NCBI GenBank assembly: GCA_965220095.1
Contig: OZ244805.1
Span: 3,348,001-3,412,000 of the forward strand
DNA length: 64,000 nt
Direction of reading: 5' to 3'
Origin: Bin87 sp965220095
GTDB taxonomy: Bacteria; Chloroflexota; Dehalococcoidia; Lucifugimonadales; UBA3495
The notes beneath the pieces were generated by a model. The model did no database searches, was not told where the DNA came from, and saw only the letters and a list, made by a program, of their open reading frames with translations. The translations under genes and the position numbers were made by a program. This document shows, one piece after another, positions 17,239 to 25,002 of this stretch. Positions within the stretch are counted from its first letter, which is position 1, and the number at the start of each line of letters is the position of its first letter.

Positions 17239-17289
17239 TACTGCTCCGCAACCCCTTGCCACGCTGACATTCCGTTCTTGCAAAGAAAA

Positions 17290-17314
17290 GGCCCGCATCC
17301 GACCGATGCGGGCC
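17290..17314 (-). terminator. Intrinsic terminator of the zinc-ribbon/TPR gene
   Basis: A perfect 10-bp stem (GGCCCGCATC with GATGCGGGCC), 5-nt loop, followed on the minus strand by TTTTCTTTG. Oriented for the leftward gene ending at 17341; it also separates it from convergent fabI. Confidence 0.8.
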
Positions 17315-17340
17315 ACCGTAATTGGGTTTTCAACCAGCGT

Positions 17341-18120
17341 TCAGATTGCTTCAAGTTGCTGCCGATCGGCGGCCGCCTTGTCGCTGAGTCCCAGTTCGCT
17401 GTACGCTTTGGCGCGGTTGGCCCATGCCTCGCGGTAACGGGGATCCAGAGCAATCGCCTTGGTGAACTGATCAACTGCCTCGCGCACCCGCCCCTGGTTG
17501 ACCAGCGCCAATCCCCGTTCCGTCATGCCGGCGGCAGTAAGGGATAGCGAGATTTTGAGGGGCTCAGCGGTGAACCCAGCAGCCGCCTCAACTGCGGGTC
17601 CCGCGTCTGCAGTTGCGCCCACACCGGCGGGTTCCGGTGTGGCCGGGTTACTTTGCGTTGACGCCAAGGCCGGTTCGGCTACCGGCGTTGGTGCCGCCCC
17701 TTCCTCAGCGGTTCCAGGGGAACCACGAACCGTTTCACTACCGCTCGGCAGCGTCGTAGCCGTGGCCTCGGTGGGGTCCGCAGCTCCATCCTCGCTGGCG
17801 TATACCCTGGCAAGCTCCCACCCGCAATTGGTGCAAAAACTTGGGCCCGGATCATGGGCGTGTTGACACCTTGGGCAGGCCACCGTGGTGTCCTCCTCCT
17901 CCTCGGCGTCGACCGGGCGCCGCGCCGGTACGAACATCAGCGCCAGCATTGGGAACATACAAAGCGCCGTCAGGCCGTCTGGGAAACCGGGAACCAAACC
18001 CACCGCGGGGATGGCGGACAGTGTGGCCCAGATTAACATGTTGTGACCCTTGTTTCGGGCTGCACGTGCCGTCCACCACACCACGAAGAGAATCAATAGT
18101 AATTGGAGCCATACGTTCAT
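17341..18120 (-). CDS. Membrane-anchored zinc-ribbon and TPR protein
   Basis: Unknown function. The 259-residue protein has two hydrophobic segments at the N-terminus (about 1-20 and 28-64), an acidic run EEEED, then a four-cysteine zinc ribbon (C82, C85, C96, C99: CPRCQ...CTNCG). A Pro/Ala/Thr/Glu-rich linker of about 100 residues follows, then a TPR pair at about 205-255 (ALVNQGRVREAVDQFTKAIALDPRYREAWANRAKAY). The ribbon and TPR parts are likely cytosolic and suggest a scaffold for protein partners. It is transcribed alone, from a TATAAT promoter just upstream to a strong terminator. Similar zinc-ribbon-TPR proteins are common in Chloroflexota without assigned roles. Confidence 0.85.
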   Translation of the reverse strand: MNVWLQLLLILFVVWWTARAARNKGHNMLIWATLSAIPAVGLVPGFPDGLTALCMFPMLALMFVPARRPVDAEEEEDTTVACPRCQHAHDPGPSFCTNCGWELARVYASEDGAADPTEATATTLPSGSETVRGSPGTAEEGAAPTPVAEPALASTQSNPATPEPAGVGATADAGPAVEAAAGFTAEPLKISLSLTAAGMTERGLALVNQGRVREAVDQFTKAIALDPRYREAWANRAKAYSELGLSDKAAADRQQLEAI

Positions 18121-18149
18121 AGGTGCTTACATCCGTTGCTCTTGCGCCT

Positions 18150-18179
18150 ATTATAACGGTAATTCGTAAGAGTCGGCAA
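18150..18179 (-). promoter_or_regulatory. Predicted promoter of the zinc-ribbon/TPR gene
   Basis: Minus strand TTGCCG (18179-18174), 18 bp, perfect TATAAT (18155-18150), about 30 bp before the ATG at 18120. Confidence 0.65.
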
Positions 18180-18341
18180 ACCGGTTGCAACATCCTTCCA
18201 GCCCGCGCACCGGTAGCCCCGCGTCTCTGTCTCCAGCGAACCGATACGGAAGATAGCTGCCTGATAGCTGACCGAATCAGCTGTGCGGCCCGTTATTACG
18301 TTGGTCGCTGGGCAAAATCGCAATCAACCACGGCGAAACAC

Positions 18342-18446
18342 CAGGACGATTGCAAAGTCCCCTCTCCCCTTCGTGGGAGAGGGTTAGGGTGAGGGGGCGT
18401 TCCCCTCGTCAAGCAGAAAGGAACTGCTGACTTTGCAATCGTCCTG
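18342..18446. mobile_element. MITE-like palindromic element with flanking direct repeats
   Basis: A 105-bp non-coding element bounded by perfect 18-bp inverted repeats: CAGGACGATTGCAAAGTC (18342-18359) and its reverse complement (18429-18446). Immediately outside both ends is a 10-bp direct repeat with one mismatch (GGCGAAACAC 18332-18341; AGCGAAACAC 18447-18456), as expected of a target-site duplication. Inside is a second 9-bp hairpin, CCCTCTCCC-6-GGGAGAGGG (18360-18383), followed by TTAGGGTGAGGGGGCG. Related cores occur at 24821-24863 and 44646-44686. No transposase gene is in the window. Confidence 0.7.
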
Positions 18447-18464
18447 AGCGAAACACGGCGCAAA

Positions 18465-18494
18465 TTGACAGGCCAATCGGGGAAGTGCTATCGT
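18465..18494 (+). promoter_or_regulatory. Predicted promoter of the FBP aldolase/phosphatase gene
   Basis: Perfect TTGACA (18465-18470), 18 bp, TATCGT (18489-18494) preceded by TGC, an extended -10. It lies 18 bp outside the palindromic element. The leader would be about 82 nt. Confidence 0.65.
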
Positions 18495-18510
18495 AACAAA
18501 GGAAAATCAA

Positions 18511-18563
18511 GCGGTAATGAGCAGCGTTGAACCGCGTTTTTTGCGCTTGAAATGAGTCAACGC
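18511..18563 (+). promoter_or_regulatory. Possible structured leader of the FBP aldolase/phosphatase mRNA
   Basis: GCGGT (18511-18515) can pair with ACCGC (18531-18535), followed by G and six T. A competing pairing joins GCGTTGA (18524-18530) to TCAACGC (18557-18563). The two could form alternative attenuator-like structures, but the first stem has only five base pairs, so this may be chance. Confidence 0.25.
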
Positions 18564-18581
18564 GACGAAGGGAGATAACAA

Positions 18582-19763
18582 ATGGATTTGACGATTTCGG
18601 TGCTGAAAGCTGACGTTGGTTCAATTGGCGGGCACACCAAACCGTCGGACCGGATGTTGGCAGCTGTCCGCGCCGCAACTGAAAGGGCGATCCGCGACGG
18701 ACTGTTGATCGATGCCTACGTCGGGCACACCGGCGATGACATCTGCATGACCACCACTCATACTCGGGGCGACAACGACGATGCCGTACACCAGTTTGCC
18801 TGGAATACCTTCCTGGAGGCAACCGAAATCGCACGCCAGTACGGTCTTTACGGAGCTGGTCAGGACCTGCTCGTTGATGCCCCTTCGGGTAACATCCGCG
18901 GCGCTGGCCCAGCCGTAGCCGAGATTACCTTCGACCACGATCCGATCAAGACCAATCCGGTGCGGCCGGCGGAGTCCTTCTTCGTTCTGGCCGCCGACAA
19001 ATGTGGCCCGGGCGCCTACAACTTGCCGATGTTCCTCGGGTTCGCCGACCCCATGTACTGCGCCGGACTAATGCTGCCGCGTCTGGGCGAAGGCTTCACC
19101 TTCAACATCATCGACATGGACAATACCGACGGCGACAGCATCATCTCGCTGAACGCGCCCGAGGACTATTACAAGATGACCGTGTTGTTGCGCGACAACG
19201 AACGGTTTGCCATTGAGAGCATTGCATCCCGCTACTGCGGGCAAACCGCCGCCGCGATATCGGCCACCCGCCTGCACAATATTGCTGGCAGCTACACCGG
19301 CAAGGATGATCCAGTTGCCGTGGTTCGCAACCAGGGTATCTTCCCTGCTCCGGAAGAATTGATTTCCCCCTACACGAAGGCTCACTACATTGGCGGGGAC
19401 GCTCGCGGCTCCCACGTAATGCCGCTGATGCCGGTGCCAATCAATACCCCCGTTACGGGTATGTACTGCCTTCCTCTGATTTCCTGCGTCGGTTTCAGCA
19501 TTAGCGCAGATGGCAAGTTCGCGGAATCATCGACCGATTTCTTCGACAACCCGGCCTGGGATTACACGCGCCAGCTGGCGCAGCAAAAGGGCATCGAAAT
19601 GCGCTCACAGGGTTGGTCTGGCGCGGCCATGCTGCCCTACGCAGAGCTGGAATATTCGGGCTTCCGCCAGTCGATCGGCGACTTGGTGGCCAGGTTCGCC
19701 ATCCGCACCAATGGACATCAGCCCGCCGCCGAAGCCGCCGCCACCACCGCCGACAACGACTAA
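18582..19763 (+). CDS. fbp: Bifunctional fructose-1,6-bisphosphate aldolase/phosphatase
   Basis: Archaeal-type (class V) enzyme that both condenses triose phosphates and dephosphorylates the product to fructose-6-phosphate, making gluconeogenesis one-way. The 393-residue protein keeps the metal and catalytic residues at the expected places: D11 and H18 in LKADVGSIGGHTK, D52-D53 in GHTGDD, and the Schiff-base pair Y238/K241 in SYTGKDDP. Later GGDARGSHVMPLMPVP also fits the family. The last ~20 residues are an Ala/Thr tail. AGGGAG precedes the ATG. Monocistronic: own promoter and a strong shared terminator. Common in archaea and deep-branching thermophilic bacteria; its presence suggests a gluconeogenic life style. 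Confidence 0.95.
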   Translation: MDLTISVLKADVGSIGGHTKPSDRMLAAVRAATERAIRDGLLIDAYVGHTGDDICMTTTHTRGDNDDAVHQFAWNTFLEATEIARQYGLYGAGQDLLVDAPSGNIRGAGPAVAEITFDHDPIKTNPVRPAESFFVLAADKCGPGAYNLPMFLGFADPMYCAGLMLPRLGEGFTFNIIDMDNTDGDSIISLNAPEDYYKMTVLLRDNERFAIESIASRYCGQTAAAISATRLHNIAGSYTGKDDPVAVVRNQGIFPAPEELISPYTKAHYIGGDARGSHVMPLMPVPINTPVTGMYCLPLISCVGFSISADGKFAESSTDFFDNPAWDYTRQLAQQKGIEMRSQGWSGAAMLPYAELEYSGFRQSIGDLVARFAIRTNGHQPAAEAAATTADND

Positions 19764-19786
19764 CAACCTGCGAGACAGCAACTCAA

Positions 19787-19831
19787 AAAAGCCCCGGCGC
19801 CCGAATAATCCGGAACCGCGCCGGGGCTTTT
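19787..19831. terminator. Bidirectional intrinsic terminator
   Basis: AAAAGCCCCGGCGC (19787-19800) pairs with GCGCCGGGGCTTTT (19818-19831) around a 17-nt loop. A-tract on one side and T-tract on the other let it serve both the FBP enzyme gene (+) and the aminotransferase gene (-). Confidence 0.88.
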
Positions 19832-19853
19832 CGCCGGCCTTGACGTACCGAAG

Positions 19854-21041
19854 CTAACTCCTGAAAATACCGTTGCGCTCGAAAATGGCGGCCAATTCGG
19901 CGATGCCCGCAGAAACCGTTTCTGCAGTTGGATGCCCGAAACAGAGACGGGCCAGGTTAGAACCATTGCCTTCCGGAGAGAACATCGTCCCGTTGTAGTA
20001 GCCCACTCCTTCCTCAAAACACTGGTTCTGGAAACTCGCCAGGTCGGTATCTTCCGGCATCGTCAGCCAGACATAGAGACCTCCCTCGGGCCGGGACCAG
20101 GTAGCGCGATTGCCGAAGTGTTCGCCCAGGGCCGCCAGCATGGCGTCGCGTTTCACACTGAGCGCCTGGTTCTCCTCGTCGATGTGGTCGTACATATTGT
20201 TGCGGAGATATTCTTCAATCGCCAACGCCGCAAATTGATTGACGCCGCCGGACTTGAAACTCGTCGCCCGCTGTCGCACCGATTCCGGCGCCACCATATA
20301 ACCCATGCGGACACCTGGCGCTATGATTTTCGACATTGACCCAACGTACAGCACCTGTCCGGAATCATCCATGCTGCTGATTGACGTTACATCCTCCCCT
20401 TCAAACCGCAAATCGACGTAGCAGTCGTCCTCGAGAACGGGTACGCCGTGGCTCTGGCAAATCTCCAGAGTACGGCGGCGCCGTTCCAGCGTCATGGTCC
20501 AGCCCAACGGATTCTGAAAAGTCGGGATCGTATACAGGAACTTGACCCGCTTGCCGGCAGCGACTTGCGCCCGGATGGTTGCATCCAGCGCCTCCGGTAT
20601 CATCCCTGCGTCGTCGCACTTCACGCCAACCACTTCAGCGCCCCACAACCGCATCTGACGCATCGTGCCGAGATATACATACTCCTCGGTCAAAAGCACG
20701 TCACCCGGGTCGGTCAAGGCTTGAATCAGCATATTGATGGCTTCGCCGGAACCTGAGGTCAGGATGATATCGTCCGGCGCAACGTCCATCTGGCGGTCGC
20801 GTTGCAGCTTATTGGCGATAAGTTCGCGTAGCGGTCGATAACCCGCGGTCATCGGGTAATATGCCAGGTCACGTCCTTCCCTCTCGAGGGCTACCCGCAA
20901 GGCGTCGGACAATCCTTCCAGTGGAATGGTTTCAGGATCGGGGTACGCCACCGCAAAATCGTACCTGGCATTGCGATTTTCGCCGCGCAGTGTTATGGGC
21001 GCCCGCTGCGCGAATAAACCCTCGTAGTTGAACTCCGTCAT
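19854..21041 (-). CDS. PLP-dependent aminotransferase, class I/II (2-aminoadipate/LysN-like)
   Basis: A 395-residue fold-type I aminotransferase. Seen: YYPMTAGYRPLRELIA (61-76), the LTSGSGEAINMLIQAL cofactor-phosphate region, TIPTFQNPLGWTM (171-183), DDCYVDLRF, and the PLP lysine K238 in GSMSKIIAPGVRMGYM. This pattern fits the LysN/MocR-type catalytic group that includes 2-aminoadipate, aromatic and branched-chain aminotransferases; there is no MocR DNA-binding domain. The donor amino acid cannot be fixed. Strong AGGAGG ribosome site before the ATG. The gene lies 41 bp after aspS and is likely cotranscribed with it. Confidence 0.9.
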   Translation of the reverse strand: MTEFNYEGLFAQRAPITLRGENRNARYDFAVAYPDPETIPLEGLSDALRVALEREGRDLAYYPMTAGYRPLRELIANKLQRDRQMDVAPDDIILTSGSGEAINMLIQALTDPGDVLLTEEYVYLGTMRQMRLWGAEVVGVKCDDAGMIPEALDATIRAQVAAGKRVKFLYTIPTFQNPLGWTMTLERRRRTLEICQSHGVPVLEDDCYVDLRFEGEDVTSISSMDDSGQVLYVGSMSKIIAPGVRMGYMVAPESVRQRATSFKSGGVNQFAALAIEEYLRNNMYDHIDEENQALSVKRDAMLAALGEHFGNRATWSRPEGGLYVWLTMPEDTDLASFQNQCFEEGVGYYNGTMFSPEGNGSNLARLCFGHPTAETVSAGIAELAAIFERNGIFRS

Positions 21042-21082
21042 GTTTTGTCCTCCTGGTTAATAGCGGGGCAGCGGCGGACCGG

Positions 21083-22873
21083 TTACTCGACGATGCGAAT
21101 CGCCAGGTCTTGCAGCTGGTTGGGTTCCACGGGCGACGGAGCGCCGAACAGCAAATCGGATCCGCTTTGTGTCTTGGGGAAGGCGATAACCTCCCGCAGC
21201 GACTCCGCACCGGCCAGCATGGCTACCAGGCGGTCGATACCGGGAGCGATGCCACCGTGGGGCGGCGCGCCGTAGTCGAAGGCTTCCAGGATGTGCCCGA
21301 ACCGGTCGGAGATATCCTCCGGTGAATAACCCAGGATGGCGAAAATCTTTTCCTGCAACCCGCGCTGGTGAATGCGGATACTCCCACTGGCCAGCTCCGA
21401 GCCGTTGCAAACCAGATCGTAGGCCCGCGATGGGATGGCCGACAAGTTCCCGCCGTCCAGCATCTTCTCGAAGCCAGGAGCCGGCGCGGTAAAGGGGTGG
21501 TGGGTGGAATCCCAACGATTGTTGTCGTCATTCCAGTCAAAGAGCGGGAAATCGGTAACGAAAGCGAACAACAACACGTCCGGATCGGCCAGTTGCATTT
21601 CCTCGGCGATGTGACTTCGCATGGCCGACAACCACTGGTTGGCCATTCGGGCCGGACCCGCCATCAGGATTATCAGGTCGCCACGGCTGGCCCCGGCGCG
21701 TTCAGCGAGACGTCGCACCCATTCAACGGGCATACGCAACCCGGGAGACAGCAACGCATCAGCATCAGTCAAAGTGTCCAGCCGCCCGTCTCCGGTCAGC
21801 CTGACATGGCTCATGCCGCCGGCTCCGAACCCCTTGGCTGTGTCCTCCATGCGGCGCATATCGGAGCCGGACAACCCTCCTTTGCCGGGCACGGCCAGCG
21901 CCTTGACGATGCCGCCTTCGCTCAGGACGTTGTGGAACACCCGGAACTCGGTTTCCGCTGCCAGATCGCTCGCGTCGGCCATTTCCAAACCGTAACGCAG
22001 GTCTGGTTTGTCGCTGCCGTACCGAGCCATTGCATCCAGGTAGGTAATGCGAGGGAAGGGCGTTTTGATTTTGAAACGGGGCGTAATCTCCCGCACCATA
22101 CCGGCATACAAATCCTCAATCAGCGTTAGCACGTCCTCCTCATCGACGAAACTCATCTCCAGGTCCAGCTGGGTAAATTCGGGTTGACGGTCGGCCCGCA
22201 AATCCTCGTCCCGGAAACAGCGGGCAATCTGGAAATAGCGCTCCACGCCGCCCACCATCAACAACTGCTTCAGCTGCTGTGGGGATTGCGGCAACGCATA
22301 GAAATTGCCTGGTTGCATCCGGCTAGGCACCAGATAATCCCGGGCCCCTTCCGGTGTACTTTTAATCAGGATGGGCGTTTCGATTTCCAGGAATTCCCTT
22401 GCGTCAAGATAGTTTCTGATGTATTTGACCACCTGGTGGCGCAGTTTCAAGTTGTTCTGCATGCTGGGACGGCGCAAGTCGAGGTAACGATAGCGCAGGC
22501 GCAGGCTCTCATCCGCTTCAACGTCATCGGTGATGTAAAAAGGCGGCGTCAGCGATTGATTCAGAACGGTGATTGCGCTAGCCATCACTTCCACATCCCC
22601 GGTGGGCAGCGCCGTATTCTCGGAACCCTCCGGGCGCTTCTGCACGACGCCATCCACCTGCACGCACCATTCGGAACGCAATTTCTCGGCTTCGTCGTAC
22701 ATGGCCGGGACCAGATGCTCCGGATTGAAAACGACCTGCACAAACCCCGACCGGTCGCGCAGATCAACGAAAATGATGCCACCGTGATCGCGGCGCCGGC
22801 CGATCCAGCCGGACAAAGTAACAGAGGCGCCAGCTTGGGCGGCCCGCAGGTCGCCACAGTTTTGGGTTTTCAG
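21083..22873 (-). CDS. aspS: Aspartyl-tRNA synthetase, apparent CTG start
   Basis: Class II synthetase that charges tRNA-Asp (possibly also tRNA-Asn). The 596-residue protein has the N-terminal OB-fold (LSGWIGRRRDHGGIIFVDLRDRSG), catalytic motif 2 region CFRDEDLRADRQPEFTQLDLEMSF, the bacterial GAD insertion, and motif 3 GIAPGIDRLVAML. The frame has no ATG, GTG or TTG upstream of TTG 22816, which would remove the first OB strand. Extending it gives LKTQNCGDLRAAQAGASVT, the normal family N-terminus, beginning at CTG 22873, with GAGGAG 8 bp upstream. CTG initiation is therefore the best reading. Its start lies 43 bp from the yyaL stop. Confidence 0.93.
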   Translation of the reverse strand: MKTQNCGDLRAAQAGASVTLSGWIGRRRDHGGIIFVDLRDRSGFVQVVFNPEHLVPAMYDEAEKLRSEWCVQVDGVVQKRPEGSENTALPTGDVEVMASAITVLNQSLTPPFYITDDVEADESLRLRYRYLDLRRPSMQNNLKLRHQVVKYIRNYLDAREFLEIETPILIKSTPEGARDYLVPSRMQPGNFYALPQSPQQLKQLLMVGGVERYFQIARCFRDEDLRADRQPEFTQLDLEMSFVDEEDVLTLIEDLYAGMVREITPRFKIKTPFPRITYLDAMARYGSDKPDLRYGLEMADASDLAAETEFRVFHNVLSEGGIVKALAVPGKGGLSGSDMRRMEDTAKGFGAGGMSHVRLTGDGRLDTLTDADALLSPGLRMPVEWVRRLAERAGASRGDLIILMAGPARMANQWLSAMRSHIAEEMQLADPDVLLFAFVTDFPLFDWNDDNNRWDSTHHPFTAPAPGFEKMLDGGNLSAIPSRAYDLVCNGSELASGSIRIHQRGLQEKIFAILGYSPEDISDRFGHILEAFDYGAPPHGGIAPGIDRLVAMLAGAESLREVIAFPKTQSGSDLLFGAPSPVEPNQLQDLAIRIVE

Positions 22874-22916
22874 AGTTTCAACTCCTCGAGATAAACTGAC
22901 CGGACACCAACTGAGC

Positions 22917-24689
22917 CTAACTCAACAGGTCCAGAACGTTTTGGAACGGACTGTCGATCGCGACGCCACCGTTTGCAATCGCATCGGCCAACGCGGTTGG
23001 GTCCGATACCGGCGGATAACAGACGGTGTCGAGGCAAACGTGCGCCTGCGCTGGTACGTCGGTGCGCGCATTCGTAACCAGCTTTATCAACAGACTGGGG
23101 TTATCCAGGGCCATCGCCGCGGTCAGCATGGCGTCGGCATCGGGGCTGCCCGGTCTGCCTTCAATTGTAACTTCGACCACCGAGTTGAGATACCGATCCA
23201 CGGCGATGGCATAGTCGGCGGCCAGTTCACCGTAATCGCGGTGCGCTTCGACGTAGGCGCTCAGCGTATGGTGCGCCGCCTGTCGATACCGATCCTCATT
23301 GGTGGCATGGTGCAATCGCAGCAGCCCGGTTGCTGCGGCCACATTTTCCGCCAGAGGTTTTTCACGAACCCGGAGGTAACCCGGACGTTCACCCAGATCT
23401 TCAATGTCGCAGAACCCGCCCCGGGCAGCGTCGAGGAAACGATCCAGCAAGGCGGCGGCCGCCGCCTCGGCAGCACCCAGATACCGGCCGCCGTCGATGG
23501 CCGCGGCGTCGTAGCCATCCATGGCCGCCAGCAGATAATGAACCCAGTCGACCAGGAGGTCACCCTCCTGCGGATGGTTCGTTTCCGCCGGGGTGAACGT
23601 GTGGGGCAACCGGCCCGAGCGAGCCGTGTCAACCAGTTGGTCCAGGCAAGAGAAGGCTATCTCCGCCAATTCCGGCCGACCGGACTTCCACGCCGCCGCC
23701 AGGAAAAGCGAAACCGCTTGGCCGGTAATTGATGTGTAGCAATACGGATCCACTTCCGGAGCTGATTGGGTCTGCCTTTGGTGGGCCGGCAAGCCAAAAT
23801 ACTCGGAGTGCGCACCCTGGCTCCCGCGTATACCCGCGACTACCGGGTCGTACAACGTGCCGACCAGGTAGTCTATGCTGCGGGAAGCGACCCGTTGATA
23901 GTCAGGACGTTGCAGAATTATGGCGGCGTCGAGCAACACGCCAGCCAAGGCGATGTTGTCCTCGGCCATCTTCTCGTGTTGCGGTTGAGTCCAGTTCGCG
24001 TAAGTGGCAAACCGGAAAAACCCGCCATCGACGTCGTCATGCAGCTCGCTTCCGGTAATAGCATCGAGGGTTTTTTCCAGCATGGCGCGGAAAAAGGGTT
24101 CGCCCGACGTGCGATATTGGTGCAGCAGCAGCCGGAGCATTGGGGTCGACGGGAACTTGGGTTCCACGCCAAAACCACCGTGGGCTGGATCATACGCGCC
24201 AGCGGCGCGGCGAGTGATGCTGTCAACAACGGACGCATCAGGTTCGCGCCCGGCGGAGACCCGGGCAACGTGCTCCCGCCGCTGCCGCAGGATGTCGTTA
24301 CCCTGTTCGTACATCTCGGGCTTCTGATCCGCGTAGGCCCGGCTCACCTCGTCCAGCATCGCCAGAAACTGGTCGGGCGGCAGGTAGGTAGCGCCGGCAA
24401 TGTAACCGCCGTGCGGGGTCAGGAACGAAGTCGTTGGCCAGCCGCCCACGTTGTATCGGGCGTTGATGTCCGGCCGGTGGTCGGTGTCGACTTGAATGGG
24501 GATAAAGTTCTGATTGATGAACCGGACCACATCAGCGTCAACATAGGTGCTGTCAGCCATCACGTGGCACCAGTAGCACCAGACTGCGTTGATGGACAGC
24601 AGTATGGGCCGGTCGGCGGATTGAGCATCCGAGAAAGCGTCGGCGCTCCACGCCCGCCAAACAATCTGATCGGGCTTCACAGTCGCCAT
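22917..24689 (-). CDS. Thioredoxin-domain protein of the YyaL/DUF255 (SPATA20-like) family
   Basis: A 590-residue protein with an N-terminal thioredoxin-like domain (RPILLSINAVWCYWCHVM, C38 and C41) and a long alpha/alpha-barrel glycosidase-like C-terminal part (AYDPAHGGFGVEPKFPSTPMLRLLL, EDNIALAGVLLDAA). The family is widespread; its biochemical job is not settled. The longest frame adds 63 residues, but they read through a dispersed repeat (HLTPTPLPQRGEG) and the predicted promoter. ATG 24689, with GGGAGA just upstream, is the start. Upstream member of the leftward yyaL-aspS-aminotransferase group. Confidence 0.92.
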   Translation of the reverse strand: MATVKPDQIVWRAWSADAFSDAQSADRPILLSINAVWCYWCHVMADSTYVDADVVRFINQNFIPIQVDTDHRPDINARYNVGGWPTTSFLTPHGGYIAGATYLPPDQFLAMLDEVSRAYADQKPEMYEQGNDILRQRREHVARVSAGREPDASVVDSITRRAAGAYDPAHGGFGVEPKFPSTPMLRLLLHQYRTSGEPFFRAMLEKTLDAITGSELHDDVDGGFFRFATYANWTQPQHEKMAEDNIALAGVLLDAAIILQRPDYQRVASRSIDYLVGTLYDPVVAGIRGSQGAHSEYFGLPAHQRQTQSAPEVDPYCYTSITGQAVSLFLAAAWKSGRPELAEIAFSCLDQLVDTARSGRLPHTFTPAETNHPQEGDLLVDWVHYLLAAMDGYDAAAIDGGRYLGAAEAAAAALLDRFLDAARGGFCDIEDLGERPGYLRVREKPLAENVAAATGLLRLHHATNEDRYRQAAHHTLSAYVEAHRDYGELAADYAIAVDRYLNSVVEVTIEGRPGSPDADAMLTAAMALDNPSLLIKLVTNARTDVPAQAHVCLDTVCYPPVSDPTALADAIANGGVAIDSPFQNVLDLLS

Positions 24690-24770
24690 GGATTCTCCCG
24701 GTGTTGCGCTCACAACCTGCAGATTCGCCCATGCGACAACACCGTGCCGCACGCCAATATTTACGAATAA

Positions 24771-24799
24771 ACGGTAGCACACGCCATCGTGATTTTCAA
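24771..24799 (-). promoter_or_regulatory. Predicted promoter of yyaL-aspS
   Basis: Minus strand TTGAAA (24799-24794), 17 bp, TACCGT (24776-24771) preceded by TGC (extended -10). It lies inside the longer yyaL frame and so supports ATG 24689. Confidence 0.5.
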
Positions 24800-24820
24800 T
24801 TTTTTGATGGTTTCGGCAGC

Positions 24821-24863
24821 GTCCCTCTCCTCGTTGTGGCAGAGGTGTTGGGGTGAGGTGGCG
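24821..24863. repeat. Diverged copy of the CCCTCTCC/GGTGAGG dispersed repeat
   Basis: GTCCCTCTCC...GGCAGAGG...GGGGTGAGGTGGCG has the order and bases of the core of the 18342-18446 element but a mismatched inner stem and no 18-bp arms. Translated on the minus strand it gives LTPTPLPQRGEG, a familiar artefact of this repeat class. Confidence 0.6.
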
Positions 24864-25002
24864 TTCATCCCAAACCACCTGAAACGAAACGTTACTGACG
24901 GTTTCTTACGCTCACCCATACCCACGGCACCAGCCGGCTACGCAAACCACAAGGCCTTGGCTTTCGCCGTCGAGTTCCTGTCCGCCGTAACGCGGGAATC
25001 GG

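Larger units (their letters stand above)
18121..18581. other. 461-bp intergenic region between divergent genes
   Basis: Holds the promoter of the leftward TPR gene, about 150 bp with nothing recognisable (18180-18331), the palindromic element at 18342-18446, and the promoter and leader of the FBP aldolase/phosphatase gene. No protein-coding frame in it is credible. Confidence 0.7.
24690..25002. other. 313-bp intergenic region
   Basis: Contains the yyaL promoter and a diverged copy of the dispersed CCCTCTCC repeat (24821-24863). The remaining ~140 bp to the end of the permease gene shows nothing I can name, and no clear terminator for the transporter operon. Confidence 0.6.

Noticed and set aside
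24690..24878. N-terminal extension of the YyaL protein (63 codons)
   Set aside because: It reads through the dispersed repeat (LTPTPLPQRGEG) and the predicted promoter; ATG 24689 has a ribosome site and the family N-terminus.
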